Part shown: positions 37,701 through 50,200 of the stretch, in pieces
How positions within the stretch are numbered: the first letter of the stretch is position 1
Layout of the letters: every line of letters starts with the position of its first letter
Source: Drosophila miranda
Lineage: Eukaryota > Arthropoda > Insecta > Diptera > Drosophilidae
Reading direction: 5' to 3'
NCBI RefSeq assembly: GCF_003369915.1
Contig: NC_046677.1
Span: 18,122,913-18,186,912 of the forward strand
DNA length: 64,000 nucleotides
Notes under the pieces: generated by a model
Seen by the model: only the letters and a program-made list of their open reading frames with translations
Database searches by the model: none
What the model was told of the DNA's origin: nothing
Translations under genes and position numbers: made by a program

Positions 37701-40700
37701 CGTTTTTGTTAAATCTCTGATATTCTTTTGTACAGTTTTGAACTTGGATTGTTTTGTTTTGTTCCCACATTGAATAAATACTGTTTCTGTTATCCCATTA
37801 CCTATGTAAACCCTAGTTTAATTTATTTATATCGCTGTTCACTCCACCACACACTATCCACATATCCATCCAAGCCCCTAGTCGCACATTACTCGTATAA
37901 GTACTTGTTTGGCCAGGGTTTTCGGTTTAATATTCTTTGGAGAGGCTGAATGCCGCACACTAACTGTCATTAATGGTTTTAAAGTACTTCCCTATGTTCT
38001 GTTCTGTTCTGTTCTCATCCCCAACCTGGTAGCTGGTATCTGGTTCTGGTATCTGTCCACTCTCCTGGCTCGGTCTCCACCTCCATCCATACACAATCCC
38101 CACATCTTACATCCCACTTATGCTTATCCTCACACTCTACGTATGTCTGTATGTTTGCTGTTGTCTCCTTTGGCGTTGTAAATTGATTGTGCTCCCCGTT
38201 CTGGGTTCCTTTCATTTGTGTTTAGTTTTTGGGTTTTGGTTCTGCGTCCTTCCTGTTGTCGCTGTTGGTATTTCGTTTTTCCGTTTCTTCAAATATCTTC
38301 ATTTTTCTCTCTCTCTTTCCAACAACTCCTGAACCGAACCAAACCGAACCGAACGCCTCTGTAGTCTTGCAACCCTGGACTCCGTGCCTGCCCATACGCG
38401 GCGGCAAGCTGAAAACGAGCAAGACCTTCTCGACCTCCAATCCTCAGCTGCCTTTCATAGCCAATGCCACCTACCTCAACCAGGCACAGCACCAGCAGCA
38501 GCAGCAACACCAGCACCATCAACAGCAGCAGCAACAGAGCCGCCAGCACTCGGCAGGAAGCCTGAACTCCTCGTTCATTTGGCGGGAGGCCAGCCCGAAC
38601 AACTTCAACCTTTACTCCAGTTCGGTGTCCTCCTCGTTGAACGCGGCCCCTGGGCAGCGCTACTCCATCACAGGGGCGGGCGGAGGCTCGCCCTCGATCA
38701 AGGACTACCAGCGAGCTCTGTCCGAGGAACGGGCCACCAGGAAGTCCCTGAACCGACTCAAGAGCGGCTTCGGCTCTGGCTACGACAACGTATGCACTTC
38801 GCCCTTGTTGCCTAGGAAAAACAAGCCCGCCCCCAAGCTAGTAGCCCAGCAATCGTATCAGAGATCGGGCGGCACCACCACCATTGTGAAGCCGAATCCT
38901 GATGGAACCGCTGCCCATCCCGGACTCTACGACCGGCGGTTGAACCGATCCTTCGAGACCTCCACCTCCCACCGCTATGCCGGCTACGGGGCTGGCTACC
39001 TGATGAACTGCGGCGGGGCCCTGCGCACCAGCACCCTCCAGCGGAGCACGCCGCAGCTGGCCGGAGCCGAGCGGTCGGACGACAGCGATGTGGAGCGCGG
39101 GGACCACGGATGTGCCTCACTGCTGCGCAACGGAGCGGGTCCGGCCTCCCTGGAGCTGAACTCTGACGGTACCAAGCGGCAGTCGGGCAGCTGGTGTTGC
39201 GGTAATTTTGTGATGAAGCAGTGGCGCAAGATCAACCACGTCTGAGTCTGGCCTGAGTCTGTGTGGTTGGGGCATGCCTCATCAATCATCTGCATCCGAA
39301 TCCGAATCTGCATAAGCATCAGCATCAGCATTCGCATCCCGCATTGCCGTCTGCTTCGGCTCCAGCTTCAGCTCAAGCTGTTGCTCCAGCTTTGCTTTGA
39401 ATGCGCTCTGTGTGCGATAATTGAAGAATATTTAATTATTTTTAGTTGATTACTGGCTGCTCAACGCTTTCAATGCCAAAAGCCTTAGCCTTAGCCTTAG
39501 ATCGTAATGTTTCGAGCAACCGGACAACTAATTTGTACAAAACCAGAGAAAATTCGTTAGAAACCAGAGGCTGCTCCTCGTCACTTGACCAAATGTTTGT
39601 ACAAATTACTTGCCAGTCCTAGCCTAGCCATAAGCGCCGCCTTGATGTGTCTATATTTAATTACGAGTAGTGTTTGTGTGTGTTTACCATAGCTGACATT
39701 GTAATACGAGTGTGTGCCCCTTGTAGTTGTGTGCCTCCGCGACAAGACTAAGCGAAATAGAGACTAGCTCTTGGATGCTATCCCATCCATTTGTGTGGCT
39801 ACTTGCCCGCAACAGCAACTGCAACTGCATCTGGTTCCTGGATTCTGGCTTCTGGCTATATATAACAATGGCTATATAACAAATGGTTTAGGCTGAACAG
39901 AAAGGCTTTATATTTCCGTCCTCGGCTTTAGACCCTATATTTTGTATTAGTGTACGGCCATGCGAAAGTGGAATACGTTTTGCTATAGCTCTATATTTGT
40001 ATACTTGGGTAGATTATCCTTTGCCATAGCGTAAACTATATTTATACTACTATAAACACTTGCATCTACTCGTAATCGTATTTATGTTTGTGCGTACTAA
40101 ACCAAAATGGGAAGACTGCTGCCCAGTTACATACATATTTATTACCTGTACTCGTGTGTAGTCGCGTTACCTGCCTAGCATACTCGTAGAGTATGATTCG
40201 AATCAAAGAACGTGCAATGTGTAATCAAAGGCGCTGAGAGGCCTCCAAGTAGAGGCGAGCCCTGTGCCGAGTCAAGTTTCTTAGCCATAGCTAAAACCAG
40301 CAACTAAATCAAAGTAACCTACTGTTGTGCATTATTAAACGAGGGAAACGAAACGGATTCCCCAACGTATTTGTAAGTGTTTTGTGAAAACGTTGTCTAA
40401 CCAAATGAACTACCTTATAATCTACTATTAATCAGTTTATACGTTTGTATTGTACTCGAATTGAATTGATATTAGTCGAGAGGCGAGTGAGATGATTCAA
40501 ACGAAACGAAACAAAACGAATTATGAATAAATTCCTTTACAAGCCGAATCTCCCATTGTTTGTCTGTGTGGCTGTTGTGTGTTGTTCATTAATATTTATA
40601 CTTATGTCCATATACTCACATACACTTTTGAAACATACCTAGTATAATTTGATGTATTGTAGTTAGACTAGATCTAGATCTAAATGTTGCAATTCGGGAG

Positions 40701-41211
40701 CCAAGCTTTGAGTTGTGGATCCAGAACTACATAGTGTACGATATAAGATACGTTACCAGCAGCAATTCTTCCTAGCACTTTCTTAATTTCCGTTTTGATA
40801 GCTTACAATTATGATTTACGCATACTCGTATACATTATACATAGACATAGCCATAGACATCTATTTGTATCACTTTTCACCCCCTCCTACATACATACAT
40901 ATATCATTATTCGATCTGATCCGATCCGATCCTCAACCAATCACACAACACTAACATATTTTGTTCTTTATTCTTTTATCCACCTGAAATACAAATCCAA
41001 ATCCCACAACCGAGCAGGCCTTGAGAACGAGGACATGACACCGACGTTGCGCCAGCTCTGGACCGCCATCCGCCAGATGCAGCAGGACATGTCCCAGATC
41101 AAGCTGCAGATCAACGAGGAGCGGGCCCTGCGCGCCGACCTCCAGCAGCTGCTCATGCAGCACCTGGAGACGAGCAGCGTGAGCAGCGGGGCCAACACCC
41201 CCAAGTGTTGA
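31779..41211 (+). CDS. RtGEF: RtGEF, beta-PIX-type Rac/Cdc42 exchange factor (short form)
   Basis: Activates Rac/Cdc42, binds PAK through SH3 and GIT through its C-terminal part; in flies it acts at muscle and synaptic junctions. Exons: 31779-32116, 32190-32390, 32447-32867, 32934-33173, 33292-33462, 36417-36837, 36904-37143, 41018-41211 (TGA). All phases agree and give 741 residues, near the known fly protein. Seen: SH3 (1-60, DELCFKKGDIITVT, GWWEG, GWFPSNYV); DH (about 75-265); PH (about 290-390, ending in a Trp-containing helix); SCLRPTPPLRPS, matching vertebrate PIX; the GIT-binding helix (FEEDALVLRVFEAYCAAYQ); and a C-terminal coiled coil (LWTAIRQMQQDMSQIKLQI). The donor at 33462 (CTG|GTTAGG) is weak and is chosen for phase. 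The C-terminal end NTPKC differs from the vertebrate PDZ ligand. A poly(A) signal AATAAA lies at 41953-41958. Confidence 0.88.
33463..35808 (+). CDS. RtGEF: RtGEF read-through extension with Cys-rich C-terminal part
   Basis: If the weak donor at 33462 is skipped, the frame continues for another 781 codons with consistently GC-rich third positions, so it is real coding sequence. It includes a basic helical part (AIVKMLLYPQARQSIDLMR), many Ser-rich stretches, WWKKERLPPEVVRGIAHAY, and a Cys-rich end at about 35380-35700 with CSSCFC, CSVCQNC, CPLC and CPIC pairs split by a Thr run. Four Cys pairs suggest zinc binding. The frame closes at TAA 35808, but composition falls after about 35700; the weak donors at 35661 (phase 0) and 35713 (phase 1) may be used instead. 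I know no vertebrate PIX counterpart for this part. Confidence 0.7.
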   Translation, partial: VRAGGLRSAIVKMLLYPQARQSIDLMRIALRKKRCHKAAAKLKDLNGNGETGESGQSGQSELERQDAIELPTDSESFEDEFDDEYLHSCDSDPFEYVQFYQNKRNDSDSLWNSTGTFVDHGGVSRRHCSSINLIKLDSLDADEVLAQNELKKESLVIGSRALRALARKSLNRNSSVHTSTATLELGAGGSITRCVEEDPMLLPKFSLQQQSSDASSMYAGRLGGAFTACENLASMPDDLSLTQGQGAQEAPVPLPASPTERHSMPSIFVGNRFNLSKNTEVYVPTWKDRQDMQNQSVDGQPEDGVHSSSLDLPAACLTAPDKMQAELLYNFDDDLASLESPLQLQLQRETLPFQSHNLNSDKRVSHKSDSPSSGNPQRDSNQAARSISTTELCIETASKKREPDPERSRDSIRRCISYQFLQMSNRPPPPNPPRRDPDLHLHSKCRCCESSQCPSPRSSDSGMAGSCTIASPDPPNPESYFPMAATDQDVPDSAESERFDVCGMFREKFLTPEATQEEAEAETVDELPEEPTTPTNRKASGENASVVSSTQIQVNTRSIFLPCSSSMDETTRTTPANDPLISSSSVGQLDTEPRATFRSGMYAHWWKKERLPPEVVRGIAHAYNKSLPSVHDSKDSGSVCSSCFCSFEASGYSEGALYCSVCQNCVDYYNGSTTSTTNTTTTTASASSGCPLCSEDEAPTNSCPSTRLSAARGAYASEPAYSSSLDCPICAARVAFAGEEGKQTEMCCLTGRPAARLSPRLRCVGGPGRRAFVHVFRLIVL
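35809..36416 (+). other. RtGEF: RtGEF intron segment
   Basis: Noncoding DNA up to the acceptor TTTGCAG at 36410-36416. No AATAAA is seen, so a transcript ending just after 35808 has no obvious poly(A) signal. Confidence 0.6.
37144..38364 (+). other. RtGEF: RtGEF intron
   Basis: An AT-rich intron with GTTCT repeats near 37998-38015 and an AATAAA at 37775. No separate gene is seen. Confidence 0.65.
38365..39245 (+). CDS. RtGEF: Alternative last coding exon of RtGEF
   Basis: The acceptor TCTGTAG|TC at 38364 continues the phase-1 end of exon 36904-37143, exactly as exon 41018 does. It adds 293 residues ending KQWRKINHV before TGA at 39243-39245, giving a 970-residue form. Codon composition is good throughout. 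It contains a Gln/His run (about 38467-38540), Ser-rich and Tyr-rich stretches and a terminal CC dipeptide (SWCCGNF). This end would replace the coiled coil used for oligomerisation. AATAAA at 40526-40531 could be its poly(A) signal. Confidence 0.75.
39246..41017 (+). other. RtGEF: 3' UTR of the alternative exon and intron before the last exon of RtGEF
   Basis: Holds GCATCN repeats near 39290-39340, many copies of TACGAGT/ACTCGTA, AATAAA at 40526-40531, and ATCCG repeats near 40914-40932. No other coding signal. Confidence 0.6.
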
Positions 41212-44200
41212 CTATGCAAGTAGCATCCATCGACGGACGGCCCCAGCCACGGCCTCTCGCCCACTCCGATGAAAAAAATCCCGCCGCCGCTTCTACCTAG
41301 CTTTAAATTTTAAAACCTATAAGAATGTTTTACTTTGCATCCCCCTGGGCAGTCGGAGAGTGTGTACCAAAAATAGTATCTACCAATGGACTTTGTGAAT
41401 CGTATATATCGTACATCGCATACCTATATCTATATTCAATGTATATTTATTCGTGAACGGACAATACGCAAACTGTATGTGAACAAATGTTATGCTAGGC
41501 AGCAGCTACTGTCGTGTGCATACCCACCTACTCCTAAATTATCTAACGACTTGGGTGTGTGCTCGTGTTTATGCTTTCAGCAATGCAATCTACTAAGAGT
41601 GTATACCCATTTATAGACTAGACTAGAGCTAATCAGCATTAGCACTGTAAGATGCCGACTCTGCACTCTGCATTGGCTTGGATTCAGCTGCCACATCGCA
41701 GCGATCCATGTTGCTCGTATAAGCTATGATAGATAGTCCCAGTTTGATCTGCACTTTTCGTTTGCATGCCAGCTTTTCCAAATATGGAAATTCAGTAAGA
41801 AAATTCTGAAATGTGCCAATAGTTTAGTATTCGAATTAAGCGAGTTCTGAAACAACGCTCAACAGAAGTTGTATTTACACATTAAACGTAGAACATTTAC
41901 TGAATAATATACACGAGGATAAACATATAAACAGTGGCTTTAAGTGCGTCTAAATAAACCTATACTACTGCGAGGGATTTCCACATTGAGCCAGTCTTCT
42001 AACGAGGCGCGTCGCGGATCCAGATAGTAATCGGAGCCCACATAAACAGCAAAAAAACGGAAACTAAACTAAACCAAATCTGAAGAATGACAATGATTTA
42101 ACAAGTGTAAAACAATGTATACACGCCACAGCTTCTTTGACAATTTTACTGCATAATTCGGAATGCCTTTCAGGCAGGTTTTTCTGCTCTGCTTCCTCCA
42201 TCTCCATCTCCGACTAGTGTCTTCTGTCTGCTGTCTGTGTGGAGGTCCATGTCGGACTACTGACGAACATAATGAGATTGCAATCACTCAGCGGCAAATG
42301 CAACGGTGGAGGCAGCTGGCGACAAATGAACAGCAAGCGTTAGACAAGACCAAGACCAACACCAAGACAATGCTGGCGAAACAAATTCAGTATGTCAGTA
42401 AGGATTTGAGAACAATGCAAGCGCTAGTCGGTCTGGCTGGCTGATCGGCTTGGAATGTGTCACTTCCACTTCCTGGGGCCGTGGAACTTGGGCGTGAGGA
42501 AACGTTGGACTTGCCTTGCCTCGCCTTGCCCTCTGTGTTGCGCCATGTGTTGTGGCCGCGTCGTGAGGCAGCGGATGTGAAGACTTGCGGAAGTTTTCGC
42601 ATGCAATCTGCACCGACCACCCTTCCCTTCCCTTTCCAGTTGCATTTGTCGGGCCTCCACCTCCTCCAGCCCTCGGCCTGTTAGCAAGACTTATTGCAGC
42701 TGCTTAGCCAAATGGTTGAAGATGACGTTGGTGATGGTGGGCCCCTGGGCCGACTTAATGACGATCATTAGCGCTGCTGTTTGGCTTCATATTTTCCAAC
42801 TATTAAATTATTAGTAATTAGCAATTACTACTTACCAGGCGATTACCTAGGCCTACACGTGGAGAGTGGAGGGGATGCCCCATGCTCGCATGATGGTTTG
42901 CTTTTACCAAATCAGAAATTCTAAAGTTTACGGCCAATTTAAAAGACATAAAAGCCGTGTTGCTTTTCTTCTGAAAATTATTCAAAAATTGAATTTTTTA
43001 TAGCATGTTTTTCTCTGCGTGTAGCAATGCCGGGTCCTCCGTTGTCTGTATTAGATCCCCCGCGAGGCAAGAAAAAATAAAACTGAAATTATCGCACTGG
43101 GTCCTAGCCTTTCGGTTATGGCTTAAAGTCTTAAGAGGCCCACCGCCGCTCTGAATAATCCCAATGGTTCGCTGGTTGGCCGATTTTCAACGCTGCCATG
43201 GGATGTCAGCCAAGTCAGCCCCGTCCGCGAACGCCATCCCAGTTCCATCTGAGACTTGGTCGGGGCTGGGTAACTTTTCCCGACCCGACCCTGGCTCGAA
43301 ATTGAAATTATAATTTGCAACCGCAATCAACCGCACTGAATATTCATGTACATACATATACATAGTACATACACCAGATGTGTGTTATGGCTTGTTTAAT
43401 TTGGCCTAACTATTGTTACTACTTGGTGGGGCCACGTAGCCACACAGAGACAAAGAGCACTGCCTGCCATTCCCCCCTTAACGTCTCCCGGTGCCATCTG
43501 ATGCCATATTCACAATTAATTGTGGCTCTCAATTTGCTTCTGTTTGTTGTGTGAAATTTGCATATGAATATTCGAATATTCAATTTCATTTAAATCCGAA
43601 ATTGATCCCCTTGTGGCTTTTACTTGGATTATATTGGGATTGGATTGGTGGGAAACGGAAGCCGCCCGCAGGGAGAAAGGGCTTTGCTGAATAACTTTCC
43701 AATTAGTTATCAACACTTTTCTTCTTGTACTAATAATCAGGGCATATTTTCTACGATTTTATACGCACTACAAGAGTTGCATATTATTATTATTTATAAT
43801 TTTACTTTGCCAGCAACTAATCTATTCTTTGCCTTGTCCAGCATAATAAGCATTTTTCAGCAACCCACTGATCAAGGCGAGGGAATCAAAGTATGTTTTG
43901 ATTATAGTTTTTACTTAGCAAGCATTTAATTATACAGAGCTGCCTGCCTCGACGATCGCAGGCCTCTGGCAGTCGATGAGCCATTACGGAGTGGCTTAAG
44001 CCATTTTGTCAGATCGATTCTCGCTCCGAAAGCTGGTGGCAGCTGATCAGATCGATGTTGCCTCATTCCTCGGAGACTCGTACACAAACTCCAGTCAATG
44101 CCTACGAGTATGTCTCAATTTTAGAGCTATACACGTATGACACGCTGCCAGAAGTGGCAAATCAACGCTCCAGTGGCGACCCACATTGGCCATCGCATCG

Positions 44201-47200
44201 CACCGACAGCTCGTCATCTCGATGATGTTCGGGGATCGTGAAGAAGCAAAGCGAAGTGAAGTGAAGACAGAGAGACCCATCATCGATACCCTCCTTAGCA
44301 TTAGCACGGTTTCAGCACATTCGCAGCAGCCCCATCTCCATCTCCATCTGGCAACTGGCATTTGGCATCGATAACTTAATTCCATCCATGGCTGTGCAAC
44401 GCGATGCTTCTAACCCAATTCACGGGCCATGCAAAGTTTTTCTGACATCTGATTGAACCGACCGAGTGCTGGAACTGGATGTGGATCTGGATCTGGATCT
44501 ACTCTCCCCCGGCTGCTGCAACATACATTCGAGGTATGTCGACGTATTTATGTATATATTTATAGGGCATGACTATTAAAAAAGGTTTAGCCCGTTCACG
44601 AGGCTGCTTCTCTGCTCTGACATTTGTCAGCTGCCAGTTGACGGAACTTTTGGCCCGGAGTCAAACCACCCATATGGTAGCCGAGTGCTGCTCCATCTCT
44701 GTCGTCTCTCAGATGACCCTAATTACCTCCAAAGCATGCATGCATTAGAGACGAGACGACAAAGCGCCGGGTATTATACTCGTACGTATGGACCGGAGTT
44801 ATTAATGTCCAACGAAAGCCCAGTTGACACCAACTTTCAGCAGGCCAAAAAGTGCAAAAAGCCAAAAACTGTGCAGCAGGAGGAGATCGAAGGTCCGAGT
44901 GTCCCTGCAGATTAACATCTTGGTGCGGGGAAGATCGGCTAGTAAAATTTAGATGGACAGATAGATGGAAGTGGCATTTATAGTATTCCCTCCCATTGTG
45001 CCAATACCAAACTGTAATTTGTACTTGTTTTGGTTGGACAGTGTTAATAACAAGACTGTGTATGTATGTGGATCTTTTGAGCCGCTAGATGAGTGATCGC
45101 GAAGCAATTTGCCCGCGTTTAATTGCACTTCTCTGCGCTACACATCTCTGCGATCGCACGTCGAAAATTAAAAGCAAACAATGGAAACTCCCTGGGGTGC
45201 CACAGCCGTAGCCATATCTCCACCATAACGGGCCTCCGCACGAGTATTGCGGGATGTAGAAGAAAATTCGAAGAGTGCAACGGCAAATTGCAATCCGCAT
45301 GCTCAGCGATCATCGCTTTGCCTTCCCCGTCTCGGCTCTTTACTCGGGGCCCACCCATCCCCACTCTATCGACAGCACTTTCATTTTCATGCTCACCCAA
45401 CTCACTCGTACACTCACTCGAACACTCACAATGGGGCTTATTAATCATATAATTATGTTGCACCTGCATGCATACACATGTGCGCGTGTGTTGGTGTGTT
45501 GGGGTCTTGATTGATGCGAGATGTAGAATTAAGTTAGTAAAACGTTCCATTGTCTGCCGTCTCTGTTGTGGATGTCTCTGTTGCCGTTGCCTTTGCCGTT
45601 GCCCCTGCCCCTGCCCCTTCCTACGAGTATATCATTTATTTTTATGGAAGTGGCTAGAGGGGCCGGGGGGGCCTCGGCTCTCTAAAATCGGACACAGCTG
45701 GATACGGCTTAGAGGTTTGATAGTGAAATGAGATCTTCTGTGGGGCACTGAACTGCAGGCGAAGCCAAGGGACTCCCCTCTTGGGAATCCAAAGTGAAAA
45801 TTCTTCGAAACGAGAAGCTTGGGAAAGTCCAAAATAGTTTGGTTAAATATTCAACTGAATTGTGAGAACATAATTGGCTGGTTTAGGAGAATGCTTACTT
45901 AAGGAAAGCCATAAAGACGAGGCAATGCATTCAATATACGAGTACCCAGAGTCTTTCCTATGAATCTATAAATAGTCTGGTTTGATCTGCTCGACATAAG
46001 CATGGTTAATTGTTAATTGAGCAGCTTTCGGCGATTATCTTTCTTTGAATAGCTCTCACGGAGCACCCATTAAACTGTATACCCCCGCTTTATATCGTTA
46101 GAAATCGTTAGACCTCGAAAAACTACAAAAGTCTCAAATGAGATTCATCAACCAAACAATTTAATGGCCCAGACCCATTTAAGGCGGCATACTCGTACTA
46201 CACTTTCGCCCTGAGCCCAATTGCGTTTTGTTTTCTTTACTTTTCGAGCAATTATGTTGCGGGGTCGAAAGAGCTGGCGAAAGAGCTGGAAATTGCAAGC
46301 AAATAAAAATTAGTGAGACCCAACCAAATAAATAAATCAGGGAGAAGCGAAGTACAAGCTTGAAGTCGGAGTAGGAGTTGGAGTCGGAGTCTGAGTCGGA
46401 GGCGGAGTAAGCAGAGCAATTGTGTGGGAATCTGGAGCAGCCTCAATGGGAAAATGACTTAATGTGGCCGCTGGCCCGTCGCCGGATAGGTACGGATAGG
46501 AAATGGCACAGTGGGCTCCCACAATTTGCACGACCCCAGAGCCAGACCCAGAGCCAGAGCCAGCCATAACCAAGGCGGAGCGACGGCAATAATATGCTGA
46601 AACTAACGGGTGTCGCATAAAAATCTGAATTAACTAAAGTACGAGTACCTCGGTAGAACTTTTCTCCTTTTGGCCATTCCAGTGCTGGTGCCTAGTGCCT
46701 GGTGCTGGTTCTAGTGCCATTCCCTGTTTTAGCCACTTTCTGCTCAAAGAAACTACAAATTTCCACGAGTATTCTGTTCTTTTCCTTCCTTTTTTTGGCA
46801 ACGGTAAATTGAAATACGCAGTTGATTAGCAGGGGCGGAGGAGGCGTGGCTAGTTGGTCTCGCTTACTGCTGCTGTTGTAGCCGTTGTCACTCAGCCCGG
46901 CCCGAAACGCACATCGGCATTGGCGTTGGCCAGACCAACTAATTTCAAAGGTAAGCGCGTCAAGAACAGTTATGAGCTCCGAGCAGAAATGGAATGGCTA
47001 TGGGATGGATGGACTTGGCCGGAATGGAATGGACTGGGAAGGGGTCGGTTGGCCGATCGGTCGGTCGGTGTGCCTTGGGATGCGAAAAGCCACACGCAGA
47101 AACAGAAAAACGGTCGAGAACAAGAAAAAGACTTTAAAATGTGCCCAACAATGTGCGACAGCCAAAACTGAAACCTAGAGAAGAACAAGCTCGGAGACAA

Positions 47201-50200
47201 CGAAGGCTGATCGACTGTAAGATGTCCTTGTGCCATCCTCTTGATATGCAAGTATTTATATTTATATTTAATTTTAATTATATATATATATATCCAAGAG
47301 ATCACACTTCAATATTAGTACCTTGCTCAAAGCCCAAAGATCTCCCGATTGGGCCATATCAATCCACATACCTTATACCACATACCCTGTAATACGAGTA
47401 GCTTTTGGATATGGCCATAACAGAGAGAGGCGGTTGCTTTGGCTAAGATACGCGCGCGCGACGCATTGCGACACCGAGAACGAGAGAGACGCGTTTTGGG
47501 AATGGGACTGGGACTGGGCTGTGGCTGGGCTGGGGCTGGTTACGGTTACAGTAGTCGTTACTAAAGTTGTGGCAGTGGCAGCTAGTTCTGGGGTTAAGGC
47601 AGTGGCTGCTGCTTGTAGTACTTGTTGTACTTGTTGTGGCAAGCAAGCGTTGCGCTTCAACTACGGCCATGCATCAAGTCGCCAGAGAGAAGCGAATTCT
47701 GCCCGGCGTCAGATACAAATACTAAACTTGATAGAGACATAACTTGCATGCAGCGATGCAGGAAATCACCAGAAAGGCAGAGCAATGCAATCCGAGGAAG
47801 ACCATTACACCACTACCACCACTACGACCAATACCCATACCAATACCAAGAGCCGCAGCAGGTGCAGGCGCATACATTAGAGCAGAGCAGAGCCGAGCCG
47901 AGCCATAGCCAGGCACAAGCCGAAGAACTTGTGGTTTCAGCCAGGGCCAGGCCCCAGCACTTCCACTTGTTGTTCTCCGATTCTCCCTGGGACCGCGCGA
48001 GGGGATTTGCTGGGAAGTGGAAAATAAAATTAACCGAATGGCAGGTTTTTATTTACGCTAAATTATTTTCCCAGCTCCTCCAGCCCAGGTCCAGGTCCAG
48101 GTCCACAAACGAGTAGTAGTTCTGTTTCTGTAGTTACACTTTATATAGTCAGTGCGTAATGGTTATTGTCATGCTAGGCTGTCAGACGCTGGTACAAATG
48201 TCTTTCCTTTTCAAATTAGAAGGGTATTTGGCCGGTGATGTCATCAGTCATCAGCCACTTAGATACCAGTTGCGGTAGAACTGTTTTTGCATACTCCAGA
48301 GACCATTCCGAGGCGTCTCCACTGAACTTAGTTGGGGTTCAACAGACAAAAGACATTAACTATTTGCATAACAGCATGTTTATTTCCCAAAGGGATTTCT
48401 TGTGTGTTGCAATACGAGTGTATACTTATCCAATTATTCCCATCGAACCCTAACGAAAACGAGTCATCATTTAGAGCTCCATTGAATGCCATTTCAGAAC
48501 TTTCAACTTGACTTGATGCCATTTCCAACACCAGGCTAGAGTATTCCCAAATTTGACACCAATCTTCTAGGTCCCCCCCCCCCCCCTCAAGATCACACCA
48601 TTCATAATAATAATCATTATAATGATTAAAAGTGCGACCGCCATTAGCCCAGAATCGGAACTAAAAGCCAAAACAAAACGTCCGCTGATGATGGTTTGAT
48701 ACAATGAAACAATGAGCGCGCGGTTGTTCCATTTTCGTGGTTCTGCCAGATCACGATTGCCCAAAAGATAAACCAGTTGCCTGGTTGCCTGGAGTGGGCC
48801 ATCCGTGGGGCGGCCAGAGGGGCGGAAGCCATTTGGCATTTGGGTGCAATTTGCCACAAGAACTTTCCTCACCCAGATGCACCCCAGATCTGGCAGATCT
48901 GACACAAATCCCCATCCGAGGTTCAAATCAGATAAATAATTAGATGTAAAACTGGGATGGGGATGGGTATGGGTAAGGGACGGAGGGTTTCGCCGAGTAA
49001 TTACCCCTAGAAAACGCTTTCCAGCTGTGTTCTCCGGCACTGATCGTTTGATCATTTTCAATTGTGCGGCTGATGAACGTTAATTATCCCGGCCAGAAGA
49101 AGAAAAATGATCTTGATGTGCACGGCTATGGCTTGGCTTTGGCTATGAGTATGATTTTTGGCAAGCCAGAAAGAAGGAGAGAAATGGAAACTTTCACAAA
49201 GCATTTTACTTTCGTCTTCGTCAGTTGCTCGCATTCTAATACAAGACAGCAGCAGAAGCAGCGGCAGCAGTAGAGCTCGCGGCCAGAGCTGCTTGTTGCT
49301 TGTTGCTTGGTGGCTCATTAAGCTGTTTGGCTGGCTTCTTGGCCAAGATCGTTGGCCTCATTATGCACGGGTCCAAGTCAAAGTCTCCCAGCATACTCGT
49401 AATAAGTGCAGCGCGTTATGCTCGCCTAAACAATCTCCCGCCTGGCATCTGGAGTGCGTCAGGCGTCGGGCGTCAGAAAAGGGAAACGGAAGCCCGACCC
49501 AATCCACGAGATTTATGTATGCCACATGCTAATCAACGTCAAAACGCAACTGTGGGTGAAATTTGATCCACTGGTGGTGGTAAGGCTGCTGCTTCTGCTG
49601 CAGTGAGTGAAGGTGAAGGCTTGGTTGGGCCTGGACTTGGACTTGGCCTTTGTCTCGGTCTTGGTCTAAGTCTGGCTTGCAGATGAGAAAGTTTATTTAT
49701 TTTTTGGTTTCTGTTTTCGCGATCTTAACGCTTACTTGGTTTTTGTGTTCTAATAATACTCAAACAACGAACGAACAAAAGCCTAGACAAACCTTTTGTA
49801 TCTGATGACGACGACGCCGACGACGATGATGATGATGAAGAAATCCGGCCTAATGGCTTTTCTATGCAAAAATCCATTGAGTTGAGCACTTCCCCTTTTC
49901 CAAGCTAAGCCAAGCTTCCAGCTCCAAGCTCTCGGTGGCTCGGGCTCCCAGTCCAGGAAGGCACTTCAATCAGAAAGTTTTCAGAACGCCTTTCGCTGGG
50001 GTCTCACCGCAGGCACGTCCCAATGTAGTCGGACTCCAGCTCGGACTTGGACTCGGAGTTGGAGTCGGGGTCAGACTCTGGCTCTGGCTCTAGCTCTCCA
50101 TATTGGGCAACCGACAACAATAACGAGACCCCCGAACTGCAGTTGAAGCTAAGTTTTATGTCTTCTGTCGGTTATTCTGTTTTATCTGCCGGCTTCCGTT

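Noticed and set aside
44685..44915. 76-codon + strand frame ending in a Lys-rich tail
   Set aside because: Isolated frame with AT-rich third positions and no neighbour exons.
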